Assembly (NCBI RefSeq): GCF_000162875.1
Contig: NZ_GG700630.1
Location: 1,270,732-1,334,731, forward strand
Reading direction: 5' to 3'
DNA: 64,000 bases
Origin: Slackia exigua ATCC 700122
GTDB lineage: Bacteria > Actinomycetota > Coriobacteriia > Coriobacteriales > Eggerthellaceae
Notes under the pieces: generated by a model
Databases searched by the model: none
What the model was told of the DNA's origin: nothing
The model's input: the letters and a program-made list of their open reading frames with translations, nothing else
In this document: positions 8,011 to 16,433 of the stretch, piece by piece
How positions within the stretch are numbered: position 1 is the first letter of the stretch
How the letters are laid out: the number at the start of each line of letters is the position of its first letter
Translations under genes and position numbers: made by a program

Positions 8011-9753
8011 ATGCCCCATTACGACATCCTCAGGCTCGGTCGTGCCGGATGGTTGCCCATGGTCGCGTCCTTCTTCATCGGTTTGGCCTTATCTGGCATC
8101 CTGCTTTTCCAGGCTTGGCTCATATCGCGCATCTTCGCCACGCTGTATGCATGGGATTTCTCTCACATAACGCTGCTTTTAGGATTATTCGCCGTAGTTC
8201 TTCTGGTGCGTCCGATCGTTATGCTCGTTCAGGAGCTGCTTGTCAGTCGGGTCGGCAGAAGCATCAAGCTCGATGTCCGGGTGCGGCTTCTCGAGCATCT
8301 GAACAAGATGGGTCCGTTCGGCCTGTCTTCGAAGCGCACCGGCGAGGTCGAGGCGCTCGTGACCGATGGCGTTGAATTGCTGGAAGATTACTACGGACGA
8401 TACATTCCGCAGCTCGGCGTCACCATCGTAACCGTGACCGTGGCCATCGTCTTGCTATTCCGACTGGATCCTTTGGTGGCGTTCGTGGGCGGATGCGCGG
8501 CTTTGCTTGCCCCGATTCTTCCCAATCTATGGAACAAGGTGCTGGATCGTCGCGGCTACCAGCATTGGGAACAGTATTCTCAAATGAATGCCGAGGTGGT
8601 TGATGCGATGCAGGGCATGACGACCTTGCAGCTCTTCAACAACGTGGAGCAGCAGCGGAGCAAGATCATCCACGCTGCCCGGACCCTCCTGTCCGCCACG
8701 TTGTCGCAGATGCGGATTTCGCTTCTGGGGTCCGCGATTTCATCTTGGATGGTGAACGGCGGACCTGTGATCGTGCTGGCGCTGGGCATCGTCCAGGTCT
8801 GGCATGGGCATGTAGACATCGCGCAGCTGTTCTGGTGCCTATTCCTGAGCTACGAGCTCTTCCGTCCTTTTCAGGATCTTAGCTCCAATTGGCATGCCGG
8901 CTTCCATGGCTATGCAACTGCGCAGCAAGCGCTTGGGTTGCTGAAGGCCCGAACGCCTCATGACGACGACTTGCCGAGCCAGGCGCCTCCGACCGTGTTC
9001 GATATTCATTTCGATCAGGTCTCGTATTGCTATCCGTCGACGAAGTCTCGCGCAACCGATGATATCTCCTTGACCATCGGGTCCGGCGAGACGGTTGCGC
9101 TTGTGGGGCAGTCCGGATGCGGTAAATCAACCCTGCTCGGTCTTTTGCTCAGGTTCGGCGATCCGTCCAGCGGGAAGATCAGCATCGGCGGCATTGATCT
9201 CCGCGCGCTTTCTCGCGAGGACCTGTCTTCGCTCATTACGCTCGTTCCTCAAGAGCCGGTCATCTTCGACGGCAGCATTGCCGACAATCTGCGAGCCTGC
9301 GCACCAGAAGCCTCCGACCAGCAGCTGCGCGAACTCTGCCTCTCGCTTGGACTCGATGATATCGCCGATATCGACGAGCTGCTGGATATTCGCGTGCAAG
9401 AACGCGGCAGCGGCGTTTCCGGCGGCCAGCGCCAGCGTCTGGCCATCGCCCGCGCGCTGCTTCGCAATACCCCGATTCTGCTGCTGGACGAAGCCACGTC
9501 GGCTCTTGACTCTGGAGCAGAGCAGCTCGTCTTGTCCACCATCGAGAACCATCGCAAGAAACTATCCAGCGAAGGCAGAACCTTGACCGTCATCGTGTCC
9601 GCCCACCGTCTGGAAACCGTTCGTCAGGTCGATAGGATCGTCGTCCTATCGAAAGGCAGCCTCGTTGAAATCGGCGACCACGAAAGCCTGCTGCTCCGAA
9701 ACGGTACCTATGCGGCCCTCGTCGCTACCGCCCAGGAGCTGATTCGATCATGA
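8011..9753 (+). CDS. fused ABC transporter permease/ATPase, first half of heterodimer
   Basis: A 580-aa half-transporter. An ABC type-1 transmembrane domain with about six segments (about 1-310) is followed by a nucleotide-binding domain with Walker A VGQSGCGKST (about 367-376), signature SGGQRQRLAIARALL, Walker B ILLLDEATSALD and the H-loop histidine in SAHRLET. The fold resembles CydD/CydC exporters and also the importer-like siderophore transporters YbtP/Q and IrtA/B. Its stop overlaps the start of the second half (ATGA), showing an obligate pair. The position beside a FecCD-type siderophore uptake operon, with a matching operator, favours a role in iron/siderophore handling. That is an inference; glutathione/cysteine export is the alternative. 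Confidence 0.85.
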   Translation: MPHYDILRLGRAGWLPMVASFFIGLALSGILLFQAWLISRIFATLYAWDFSHITLLLGLFAVVLLVRPIVMLVQELLVSRVGRSIKLDVRVRLLEHLNKMGPFGLSSKRTGEVEALVTDGVELLEDYYGRYIPQLGVTIVTVTVAIVLLFRLDPLVAFVGGCAALLAPILPNLWNKVLDRRGYQHWEQYSQMNAEVVDAMQGMTTLQLFNNVEQQRSKIIHAARTLLSATLSQMRISLLGSAISSWMVNGGPVIVLALGIVQVWHGHVDIAQLFWCLFLSYELFRPFQDLSSNWHAGFHGYATAQQALGLLKARTPHDDDLPSQAPPTVFDIHFDQVSYCYPSTKSRATDDISLTIGSGETVALVGQSGCGKSTLLGLLLRFGDPSSGKISIGGIDLRALSREDLSSLITLVPQEPVIFDGSIADNLRACAPEASDQQLRELCLSLGLDDIADIDELLDIRVQERGSGVSGGQRQRLAIARALLRNTPILLLDEATSALDSGAEQLVLSTIENHRKKLSSEGRTLTVIVSAHRLETVRQVDRIVVLSKGSLVEIGDHESLLLRNGTYAALVATAQELIRS

Positions 9754-11498
9754 AGCAGAATGCATTTCGTGAAGCCTTCGATCCGCTTGCGCGGCTTTTG
9801 CCGAGACTGACGCAGTATAAGAAATACGTCGCGCTCATCTTCGCGATGCTTCTGCTGCATCGCATCTGCGTGACGGTTCTTAATGTGCTGGGAGCGGCGC
9901 TCGTCTCCCATATCATGCTCGTCAATCACATAGACGGCATCGCCTGGTGGGCGCTGGCCGGCCTGGCGGTTCTCGTTCTATCGGTGGGAGTGACCTGGTG
10001 GCTGGATATGTGGTTCGCGCACGTTTACAGCTATAAGATCATCGCGGATCTGCGTATCGAGATCTTCGATGCCATCAATCGCGTAAGCCCTTCTGGGCTG
10101 CAGCACAGGACGACCGGGGACGTCACTGCCGCGGCCATGTCCGATGTCGAGATTACCGAGTGGTTCTACGCCCATACCGTCATCGATTTCCTAGCCACGG
10201 TTGCGGCGAATGCGATCTTCACGATCGTCATGATCGTTCTGGTCGGTCCATCCGGGATGATCCTTTTCATAACCGCTACGGCGGTTCTGCTTGTGCCGAT
10301 ACTCACTTTGCCCTTGCAAACCCGACAGGGTGAACGCATTCGACAGAGTCTTGCCAGGCAGAAAAGCCGCTCTCTGGAAATGATCCAAGGGTCGCGAGAG
10401 ATCATCAGCCTCGGGCTGATCGATCGGCAGCTGGACGTGATTCGAGAATCAACCCTGGAGGTCCAACGATGCAAGCGCTGGTATATCGTGCGCTCGGGCA
10501 TCGAGATCGCGGTTTCGCAGCTCATGATTTCAACTGCAACCATCGGTACGTTGGCCTGGCTGCTTGCGCTGAATCAGGCCGGCAGCGTGGAGCTTGCCTA
10601 TATACCGTCCGCAATGATGCTGCTCAGTGCATCCTGCAAAGCATGCCTGAGCCTTTCAGGCATGCTCCGTAAGCTCGGAGAGGTTTCAGGCGCGACGCGC
10701 AGGTTCTTCGAATTGGTCGACATGCCTCGGCAGATTCCCGACAACGGCGAATCGGCAGACTTCCCTGACGAAGCGTTGGGCATCGAATACCAGGATCTGA
10801 CTTTCGGATATACCGATGATGCCAAGATTCTGGATGATTTCAGCCTTTCGATCGCGGCAGGTTCGTCGGTGGCGCTCGTCGGACGGACCGGGGTTGGCAA
10901 GTCCACGATGGCGGCGCTGACCGTGAGGCTCTATCAGCCCCAATCCGGCAGCATCTGCATCGGAGGCAGGCCGATCGATTCCATTCCGCTCAGCCAACTG
11001 CGCACGCTTGTGACGCTTGTCCCGCAGCATCCGTATATATTCCGCAGCACGGTACGGGACAATCTGCGCATGGCCAAGCCGAGCGCTTCCGACGGCGAGC
11101 TTTGGCAGGCTCTCGAGATCGCTCAGCTGGATGAAACGATCCGTGCGCTACCGGACCAGCTGGATACGTTGATCGGCGAACGTGGCGCGACGCTTTCGGG
11201 CGGACAGCGTCAGCGTCTCAGTCTAGCCCAGGCGTTTTTGAAGAATTCTCCGATCGTGATCTTTGACGAGGCGGTGTCGAATCTCGACCCGAATCTAGAG
11301 CAGAAACTCGTCGCAGCAGGTCGTTTCATGTATGAGGGTCGAACTACGATCACCATCGCGCATCGCCTCTCGACCATACGTTCGGCAGATTCGGTGGCAT
11401 TCGTCGAGGACGGCAAGCTCTCGGCTTTCGGCACCCATGAACAGCTCTTACGGGATTGCCCACGATACCGTGCCTTCATGGAGCCCGTAACGGGATGA
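9750..11498 (+). CDS. fused ABC transporter permease/ATPase, second half of heterodimer
   Basis: A 582-aa partner of the preceding gene, with which it shares a 4-nt ATGA overlap. The N-terminal transmembrane domain (about 1-320) is followed by an ATPase domain with Walker A VGRTGVGKST, signature LSGGQRQRLSLAQAFL, Walker B IVIFDEAVSNLDPN and IAHRLSTI. In this half the residue after the Walker B Asp is the expected Glu in both proteins, so both ATP sites appear potentially active. Functional assignment is as for the partner: probable siderophore/haem-related or CydDC-like transport, substrate unproven. Confidence 0.85.
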   Translation: MKQNAFREAFDPLARLLPRLTQYKKYVALIFAMLLLHRICVTVLNVLGAALVSHIMLVNHIDGIAWWALAGLAVLVLSVGVTWWLDMWFAHVYSYKIIADLRIEIFDAINRVSPSGLQHRTTGDVTAAAMSDVEITEWFYAHTVIDFLATVAANAIFTIVMIVLVGPSGMILFITATAVLLVPILTLPLQTRQGERIRQSLARQKSRSLEMIQGSREIISLGLIDRQLDVIRESTLEVQRCKRWYIVRSGIEIAVSQLMISTATIGTLAWLLALNQAGSVELAYIPSAMMLLSASCKACLSLSGMLRKLGEVSGATRRFFELVDMPRQIPDNGESADFPDEALGIEYQDLTFGYTDDAKILDDFSLSIAAGSSVALVGRTGVGKSTMAALTVRLYQPQSGSICIGGRPIDSIPLSQLRTLVTLVPQHPYIFRSTVRDNLRMAKPSASDGELWQALEIAQLDETIRALPDQLDTLIGERGATLSGGQRQRLSLAQAFLKNSPIVIFDEAVSNLDPNLEQKLVAAGRFMYEGRTTITIAHRLSTIRSADSVAFVEDGKLSAFGTHEQLLRDCPRYRAFMEPVTG

Positions 11499-11534
11499 CG
11501 TAGGGCTGCTCCATGCCGTCAACGCTCTTTTTCG

Positions 11535-11568
11535 CCTAAAAAAATTAGACATGTCTAACTTTTTTAGG
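11535..11568. promoter_or_regulatory. 34-bp near-perfect palindrome, candidate metalloregulator operator 2
   Basis: This is a near-perfect palindrome centred between 11551 and 11552. The core TTAGACATGTCTAA (11545-11558) is perfect, and outer arms CCTAAAAA and TTTTTTAGG extend it, with one mismatch in 17 pairs. It sits 78 nt upstream of the FecCD-type permease gene. It shares the TTAG-N6-CTAA core, the CTAACTTTT right flank and the total length with the palindrome at 7967-8000. An AT-rich hairpin terminator for the preceding operon is possible but less likely because the stem is so GC-poor. Confidence 0.65.
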
Positions 11569-11645
11569 TCTATTGGAATAAAATAATCGAATCCGACCGT
11601 TCAGATACCTAGTTTGAAGGATGTGCGAATAAGGATGATCTGCGG

Positions 11646-12704
11646 ATGAACCGACGTGCGGTCTTAGTGGTCATTGTGGGATCTCTGCTGTTGATCGCCT
11701 CTATATTCGCGGCCTTCGGAATCGGGCTCGCGGATATTTCGCCACGTGTTGTCCTGGAGGTTTTCTGGTGCAAGATTTCCGGAAGCCAGGGTTCGTTCAG
11801 CCCACGTGACGAAGTGATCGTTTGGGATGTCCGCGGCGCGCGCATAGTGCTCGCCGCAATCGTCGGAGCAGGTCTTTCTATTTGCGGTGCCATCATGCAA
11901 AGCCTGGTGCGCAATGTGCTGGCAGACCCGTATCTGCTGGGCACTGCATCGGGTGCGTCTGCTGGTGCAGCCCTCATCTTGGTGTTCGGAATCGGCAGCG
12001 CGTTCGGATTGGCCGGTGCGGCATTCATCGGTGCCGTCATCGCCACAGTCGCGGCGTTCGCGATCGCCTCGACGGGCGGCACCCTGACATCCAGTCGCGT
12101 GATTCTCGCGGGCATTACGATCGGTTTTGCCATGACGGCGCTCACGAACCTGATGGTTTTCGCATCCGGCGACGAAGGCGCTGCACGCTCGGTGATGTTC
12201 TGGATGCTTGGATCTCTGGCGCTTGCGAACTGGGACCAGATGCTGCTTCCGGTTCTTGCGCTGCTGGCAACGATGATCGTCGGAATGGGAATAGGATCGG
12301 GCCTGGATGCCATATCGGTCTCTGATGAAACCGCGCAGGTCAGCGGCTTTCATCCGCAACATCTGCGGATGGCGAGCATGCTTTTGATATCGGCATGCGT
12401 CGCCGTTCTGGTGTCGGTGGCCGGTCAGATCGGTTTTGTGGGCCTGGTGATTCCGCATGCGGCACGCCGTTTAGTGGGCGCTACCAATAGATCCGTGATT
12501 CCCGTATCGGCGCTGCTCGGCGCGACGCTGATGGTCTGGGCGGATGTTATCGGACGAATCGCTTTCCAACCGAGGGAGATTCCCATCGGCATCATTACCG
12601 CACTGGTCGGGACCCCCGTCCTCATCGCATTGGTGCGCCGGCAGTATAGCCGAAGCGGCGGGTTGGAAACGAAAAGGAAGTCAGGGAAACAGGGAAGGGA
12701 TTGA
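11646..12704 (+). CDS. FecCD-family ABC permease (iron-siderophore/cobalamin type)
   Basis: A 352-aa polytopic permease (about 10 hydrophobic segments). The signature run RGARIVLAAIVGAGLSICGA, then QSLVRNVLADPYLLG and SGASAGA, is diagnostic of the FecCD/BtuC family. GLVIPHAARRLVG near the C-terminus is the cytoplasmic loop that contacts the ATPase. Only one permease gene is present, so the channel is probably a homodimer. It is the first gene of the permease - binding protein - ATPase operon; a weak AAGGA lies 10 nt before the ATG. Confidence 0.9.
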   Translation: MNRRAVLVVIVGSLLLIASIFAAFGIGLADISPRVVLEVFWCKISGSQGSFSPRDEVIVWDVRGARIVLAAIVGAGLSICGAIMQSLVRNVLADPYLLGTASGASAGAALILVFGIGSAFGLAGAAFIGAVIATVAAFAIASTGGTLTSSRVILAGITIGFAMTALTNLMVFASGDEGAARSVMFWMLGSLALANWDQMLLPVLALLATMIVGMGIGSGLDAISVSDETAQVSGFHPQHLRMASMLLISACVAVLVSVAGQIGFVGLVIPHAARRLVGATNRSVIPVSALLGATLMVWADVIGRIAFQPREIPIGIITALVGTPVLIALVRRQYSRSGGLETKRKSGKQGRD

Positions 12705-12713
12705 GAAAGGAAG

Positions 12714-13724
12714 ATGATGAAAACAAGGATGATGAAGCAAGTGGGAGCAGCGTTGGCCGTCAGCGCCGTGCTGGTCGGTTGCCTTATGGGTTGTTCGAAT
12801 TCCGCCGACAACTCGACCGAAGCGTCGTCGGCGTCGATGGATGCTGCGTATCCGGTGACGTATACCTACGGTGGTCGCGAAGTCACGTTCGACGAGGCTC
12901 CGAAGAAGATTCTCACTTCCGGGCCTACTTCGGCCATCTATGCGGCCGAGCTTGCAGAAAAGGGACAGTTCGCGTATCGCTCGGGCGAGTTCAAAGATCC
13001 GAATCCGGAAGCCGATGCCATGGGAACCGAAATCATTTCGGACAGCGAGCTGAGCACCGAGAGCATCATTTCCCAAGATGTCGATCTCGTCATTACGGAT
13101 ACGTTCACCGGATTCGATCCTGAAAAGGTGGAAGCTGCCGGAATCAAAGTGATCATGCCGAACTCAGGCGTCGCGCACGCGAAGGCCGACGGCGCTGGAT
13201 CCCTGGTGGTTCCGGAAGGGACTCCGTTCGAGCTTATCAGCAGTGATTTGCGTGAACTTGGCAAGGTGCTTGGACAGCCCGAGCGCGGCGAGCAGAAGGC
13301 CGAAGAGTTCGAACAGCAGATGGTAGAGCTCGACAAGTCGAAGCCCGGTAAGGGAAAGACCGCAGTGATGCTGTTCTACTTCTCTCCGGAATATCCCGTG
13401 ATGTCGGTCAGCAATGCAAGCATCGAGGGCCAGATGATGGAGCATTTGGGACTGGAGAACATCTTCGCCAATGAAGAAGCTCCGTATCTCGAAGAGGTGA
13501 ATTGGGAAGCCGTGCTTGAAAAAGATCCGGATGTGATCATCGTCAAATATGGCCGCACCGGCTCTACCTTCGAAGAGGATAAGGCTCGACTGCTCACCGA
13601 GCCGGGCGCCGATACCATGAAGGCGGTCAAGGACGGCAAGATCATCGGCATCTCCAACCATAACACCTGGCCTACGCCGAAAATGATGGATGCGATGCAG
13701 ACCATTTCCGATGCTCTGAAATAG
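12714..13724 (+). CDS. iron-siderophore-type substrate-binding lipoprotein
   Basis: A 336-aa protein with a lipoprotein signal peptide: basic start, hydrophobic core and lipobox LMGC with the cysteine near residue 27, followed by a Ser/Thr-rich linker. The rest is a cluster-III (TroA/FepB-like) binding fold: the domain begins VTYTYGGREVTF and includes PKKILTSGP, DVDLVITD and DPDVIIVKYG. It should deliver a chelated metal or corrinoid to the adjacent FecCD permease. It lies 9 nt after the permease gene with a GAAAGGA Shine-Dalgarno. The ligand cannot be fixed from sequence; iron-siderophore is most likely from context. Confidence 0.88.
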   Translation: MMKTRMMKQVGAALAVSAVLVGCLMGCSNSADNSTEASSASMDAAYPVTYTYGGREVTFDEAPKKILTSGPTSAIYAAELAEKGQFAYRSGEFKDPNPEADAMGTEIISDSELSTESIISQDVDLVITDTFTGFDPEKVEAAGIKVIMPNSGVAHAKADGAGSLVVPEGTPFELISSDLRELGKVLGQPERGEQKAEEFEQQMVELDKSKPGKGKTAVMLFYFSPEYPVMSVSNASIEGQMMEHLGLENIFANEEAPYLEEVNWEAVLEKDPDVIIVKYGRTGSTFEEDKARLLTEPGADTMKAVKDGKIIGISNHNTWPTPKMMDAMQTISDALK

Positions 13725-13730
13725 GAATTC

Positions 13731-14510
13731 ATGGCGCTTTTCGACTGCAAAGACGTAACGTTCCGCTATGCGGGAACCCGAGAGGCAAATCCCACGCTGA
13801 GTGGGGTTTGCCTCTCTATCCCGCACGGTTGCGTCTTCGGGATAATCGGGCCGAACGGATCGGGCAAATCCACGTTCTTGAAATGCCTGTACCGTTCCAT
13901 GAACCCGACATCCGGTGATATCGTGTTCATGGACGATGCGCTGAGCAGCTACTCCACGAAGCGGCTGGCAAAACGGATGGCCGTCGTGGTGCAGACGGAA
14001 TCTGCATCGATCCCGCTGACGATTCGCGAGTATGTGCGCCTTGGGCGCGCGGTGTATCGCAACGTGTTCGAAGGCTTCACCGCAAAGGATGAGTCTATTG
14101 TGGATGAGGCTCTTGCTGAGCTGGGGATAGAAGAAATACAGAACCGTCCGATCACAGGGATAAGCGGCGGCGAATACCAGCGCACTATGTTAGCACGAGC
14201 CCTAGCTCAGCAAACCGATGTCCTTCTTCTAGACGAGCCGACGAATCATCTTGACGTTTTTCAGCAGCATAAGATCCTTCAAACCGTGCGCACGAAAAAC
14301 CTTTCGGCGGTGGTCGTCTTGCATGACTTGAATCTTGCTGCTCGGTATTGCGACTACCTGGCCGTTCTTGACGATGGTGCCGTAGTCGACACGGGCACTC
14401 CGGATGAGATACTGCGCGCGGATCTTATAGAGAAGGTTTACCGGATGTCCGCCAAGCGTTTTGTCGTGGATGACGTGCTGCAGCTCGTTATGCTGCCGCT
14501 CGAATCGTGA
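13731..14510 (+). CDS. ABC ATPase of the FecCDE/BtuD type
   Basis: A 259-aa ATP-binding subunit. Visible are Walker A GPNGSGKST (about 42-50), a Q-loop in VVVQTESAS, signature ISGGEYQRTMLARAL, Walker B VLLLDEPTNHLDV and the switch histidine in VVVLHDLNLAARYC. It powers the upstream permease and completes the import operon, starting 6 nt after the binding-protein gene. Codons 14-31 lie within an unusually strong RNA hairpin (13770-13824), reported separately. Confidence 0.92.
   Translation: MALFDCKDVTFRYAGTREANPTLSGVCLSIPHGCVFGIIGPNGSGKSTFLKCLYRSMNPTSGDIVFMDDALSSYSTKRLAKRMAVVVQTESASIPLTIREYVRLGRAVYRNVFEGFTAKDESIVDEALAELGIEEIQNRPITGISGGEYQRTMLARALAQQTDVLLLDEPTNHLDVFQQHKILQTVRTKNLSAVVVLHDLNLAARYCDYLAVLDDGAVVDTGTPDEILRADLIEKVYRMSAKRFVVDDVLQLVMLPLES
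13770..13824 (+). repeat. long stem-loop inside the 5' end of the ABC ATPase gene
   Basis: An inner stem pairs 13780-13794 (GAGAGGCAAATCCCA) with 13802-13816 (TGGGGTTTGCCTCTC), all 15 pairs formed if one G-U is allowed, with a 7-nt loop. An outer stem pairs GCGGGA (13770-13775) with TCCCGC (13819-13824). It lies about 40 nt into the coding sequence, where it could slow translation, act as an RNase site or adjust the ATPase:permease ratio. The encoded peptide still matches the ABC family, so it is not an insertion. Confidence 0.7.
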
Positions 14511-14745
14511 GGCTGCATCTAATTCGGTAGGTGCGTCGTCGCCATCTTGGAAGAAGAGGGCCACGTAATCTCCGAGCAAGACAGTGCGGTATCCTAGACG
14601 TGTGAGGCCGTCCACTCTCGAGAGCCTATGTTTCACGATGCCGTCGCGTAGCTCTTCAAGGGTTTTCTCCCACTCTGTTGTCGCAAAATGGGAGAGCGCT
14701 AACTCAGCGGGCCGCTTGAACAGCGGCTTTATTTATTCTCAGGTG
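14511..14745 (-). pseudogene. protein-like fragment without a start codon, possibly toxin-derived
   Basis: Just beyond the ABC ATPase stop, the minus strand reads a protein-like stretch: KTLEELRDGIVKHRLSRVDG then GYRTVLLGDYVALFFQDG. The GYR-x-LLGDY-x-LF pattern loosely resembles RelE/ParE-type toxins, but I do not recognise the family. The frame has no plausible ATG with a ribosome binding site at its 5' end; a stop lies just upstream. Its 3' part continues antisense into the ATPase gene. I read it as the remnant of a gene truncated by rearrangement. Confidence 0.25.
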
Positions 14746-15704
14746 CACGGAATCATCCCGAAAGTGGAACTCACCTGGAACTCAACACTGAGTTCTACTT
14801 TAGTACACGATAGTGAAGAATACACGAGGGGACGCAGGAAGTAAATCCTTTGAGCCAGGGGACCCCCTTTACTCAGAAAAGGACTGAGCCTACGTCGAAA
14901 TCGGGTCCTTCGGACCGAACCCCGAGTTAACTGAGTAGCAAAATCGCAAACCAAAGAGTAAATAAATTAACCTGCGAAAACGATACTTCGACTACTGGCG
15001 TTGAGTTCAAAGTTCCGTATCGGGGCATGCAGGATAGAGCATAAGCCGCGATGCGGTTGGCAGGGGTCTAGAATTCCTTTGCGACTCTTGCTGCAAATCG
15101 CCCGGTTTTCTCTTATTTAGGAGCGCAATGTGGAAACTGAGTATCTTCTTCGACGGGTTGGACAGCGTCGGTCTCTCCAACCGGCATTACCTATTCTTAC
15201 CTGCGTTCGACAAAATAATTTACAGAGAGCAGATGTGGCGACTTTACGGTCTTAATCTACGATTCGGTAGCTCGCCGTCTCCTCTGTGCAACATTTCCCG
15301 CAATTCACACTGATTGTCGCAACGAGGAAGACTTCTCCCGAGAATGCTTTTCGATATTGATGCTAGCGGTGTCGAACAATTTCGATAGCCTTGGAATTGC
15401 ATAGTTCTCTCCCCTATGAAAGCCAACGGAATCACGCTGGAATCATACAGATGCAGACTACTCGTCGCCCAAAGCCGACCTCGCCTAAAAAAGCGATGCG
15501 AAACACGATGCGGATATCCCAAATGCGCCGTGAGAAGAAGGCAAGCAATCTGGAGTTTTGCGCATGACCAAATCATATTAGAGCCGTCGATGCGAATTAG
15601 ACGACAGTCTAAGGCATCATGGATTTCCATACGAAAAAGAGAGAACCCAGATGGAGGGAATCCGGGTTCTCGGATAAGCCAGCGCTGGTAAGGCGAGAGC
15701 GAAA
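14746..15704. other. lower-GC stretch without a convincing gene
   Basis: About 960 nt with clearly lower GC than the flanks, in-frame stops in most frames and only short ORFs. Small hairpins occur, for example CTCAG/CTGAG around 14875-14891 and GGTCC-TTC-GGACC around 14907-14919. One 61-codon ORF with a Shine-Dalgarno is listed separately. It looks like decayed or foreign DNA between the iron-uptake locus and the reductase pair. Confidence 0.5.
15128..15313 (+). CDS. short hypothetical ORF in the low-GC stretch
   Basis: A 61-codon frame starts at ATG 15128, 6 nt after an AGGAG. The product has no recognisable domain, signal peptide or membrane segment, and no homologue comes to mind. The good ribosome binding site is the only support; it may be the surviving start of a degraded gene. 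Confidence 0.2.
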   Translation: MWKLSIFFDGLDSVGLSNRHYLFLPAFDKIIYREQMWRLYGLNLRFGSSPSPLCNISRNSH

Positions 15705-16421
15705 CTAGACTTCGGCCTGTCTGGTCGGAACGACGTCCTGCTCTTCGGCAGCAGCACGCAAGTCGGCGTAAATGCCAAGATGATCTATCTCAGCTGCCGG
15801 ACAAACCTCATCGCACTTGCCGCACTGAATGCAGTCAAACAGGCCGTTCTGCACAGCCTCGACCACGCGGTTGCCCTGGTCGTTCGGATCGTAGAAGCGA
15901 AGGCCCAAGGCAACCAGGCCGGCCGGGCCGACATAGCCGTTCGAGCCAGAGGGGCTGTTTACCACCGGGCAGGAAGACACGCAGAGCATGCAGCGCGCGC
16001 ACCATTCGATTCCCTTGGCCTTGTCGACGACCGCGGGGTCGTACTCGGTATCGATTTCATCTAGCGAAAGCGGCTGATAGCGCTGGCGGTCGTAAATGGC
16101 GGAAATGCGATTCTGGAATTTACTGCGGTCGACGATGAAGTCCCTCACGACGGGGAAGCCGTTGAGCGGAGCAAGGGAGATGCTACGGTCGGAATCGATG
16201 ACCGTGTAGCACGCCAAGCAGGGCTCCCCGTCAAGCATGACGCCGCACCGGCCGCACACGCGGCCGCGGCAGCTGTAGTCGAACGCGATGGGGTCGTAGT
16301 TTTCATAAATATACATGAGAACTTCGAGCACGGTGATGTACTCGTGCCAGGGCACGTCGTAGGACGCCTCATAAGGCTCGGGATCCTTGGAGGGATCAAA
16401 GCGCAAAACGGTGACCTTCAT
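15705..16421 (-). CDS. succinate dehydrogenase/fumarate reductase-type iron-sulfur subunit
   Basis: A 238-aa electron-transfer protein. The N-terminal plant-type ferredoxin domain has cysteines in SCRGRVCGRCGVML and CLAC ([2Fe-2S]). The C-terminal domain has CARCMLCVSSCPV and CIQCGKCDEVCP, which in SdhB/FrdB bind the [4Fe-4S] and [3Fe-4S] clusters. It lies 12 nt downstream of the flavoprotein gene and should feed it electrons. No signal peptide is visible although the flavoprotein has a Tat signal, and no cytochrome b/anchor gene is adjacent. Confidence 0.9.
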   Translation of the reverse strand: MKVTVLRFDPSKDPEPYEASYDVPWHEYITVLEVLMYIYENYDPIAFDYSCRGRVCGRCGVMLDGEPCLACYTVIDSDRSISLAPLNGFPVVRDFIVDRSKFQNRISAIYDRQRYQPLSLDEIDTEYDPAVVDKAKGIEWCARCMLCVSSCPVVNSPSGSNGYVGPAGLVALGLRFYDPNDQGNRVVEAVQNGLFDCIQCGKCDEVCPAAEIDHLGIYADLRAAAEEQDVVPTRQAEV

Positions 16422-16433
16422 GCCGCACTCTCC

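Noticed and set aside
11535..11568. Intrinsic terminator of the fused ABC pair
   Set aside because: The stem is almost entirely A/T apart from the core and has practically no loop; its match to the upstream palindrome fits an operator better.
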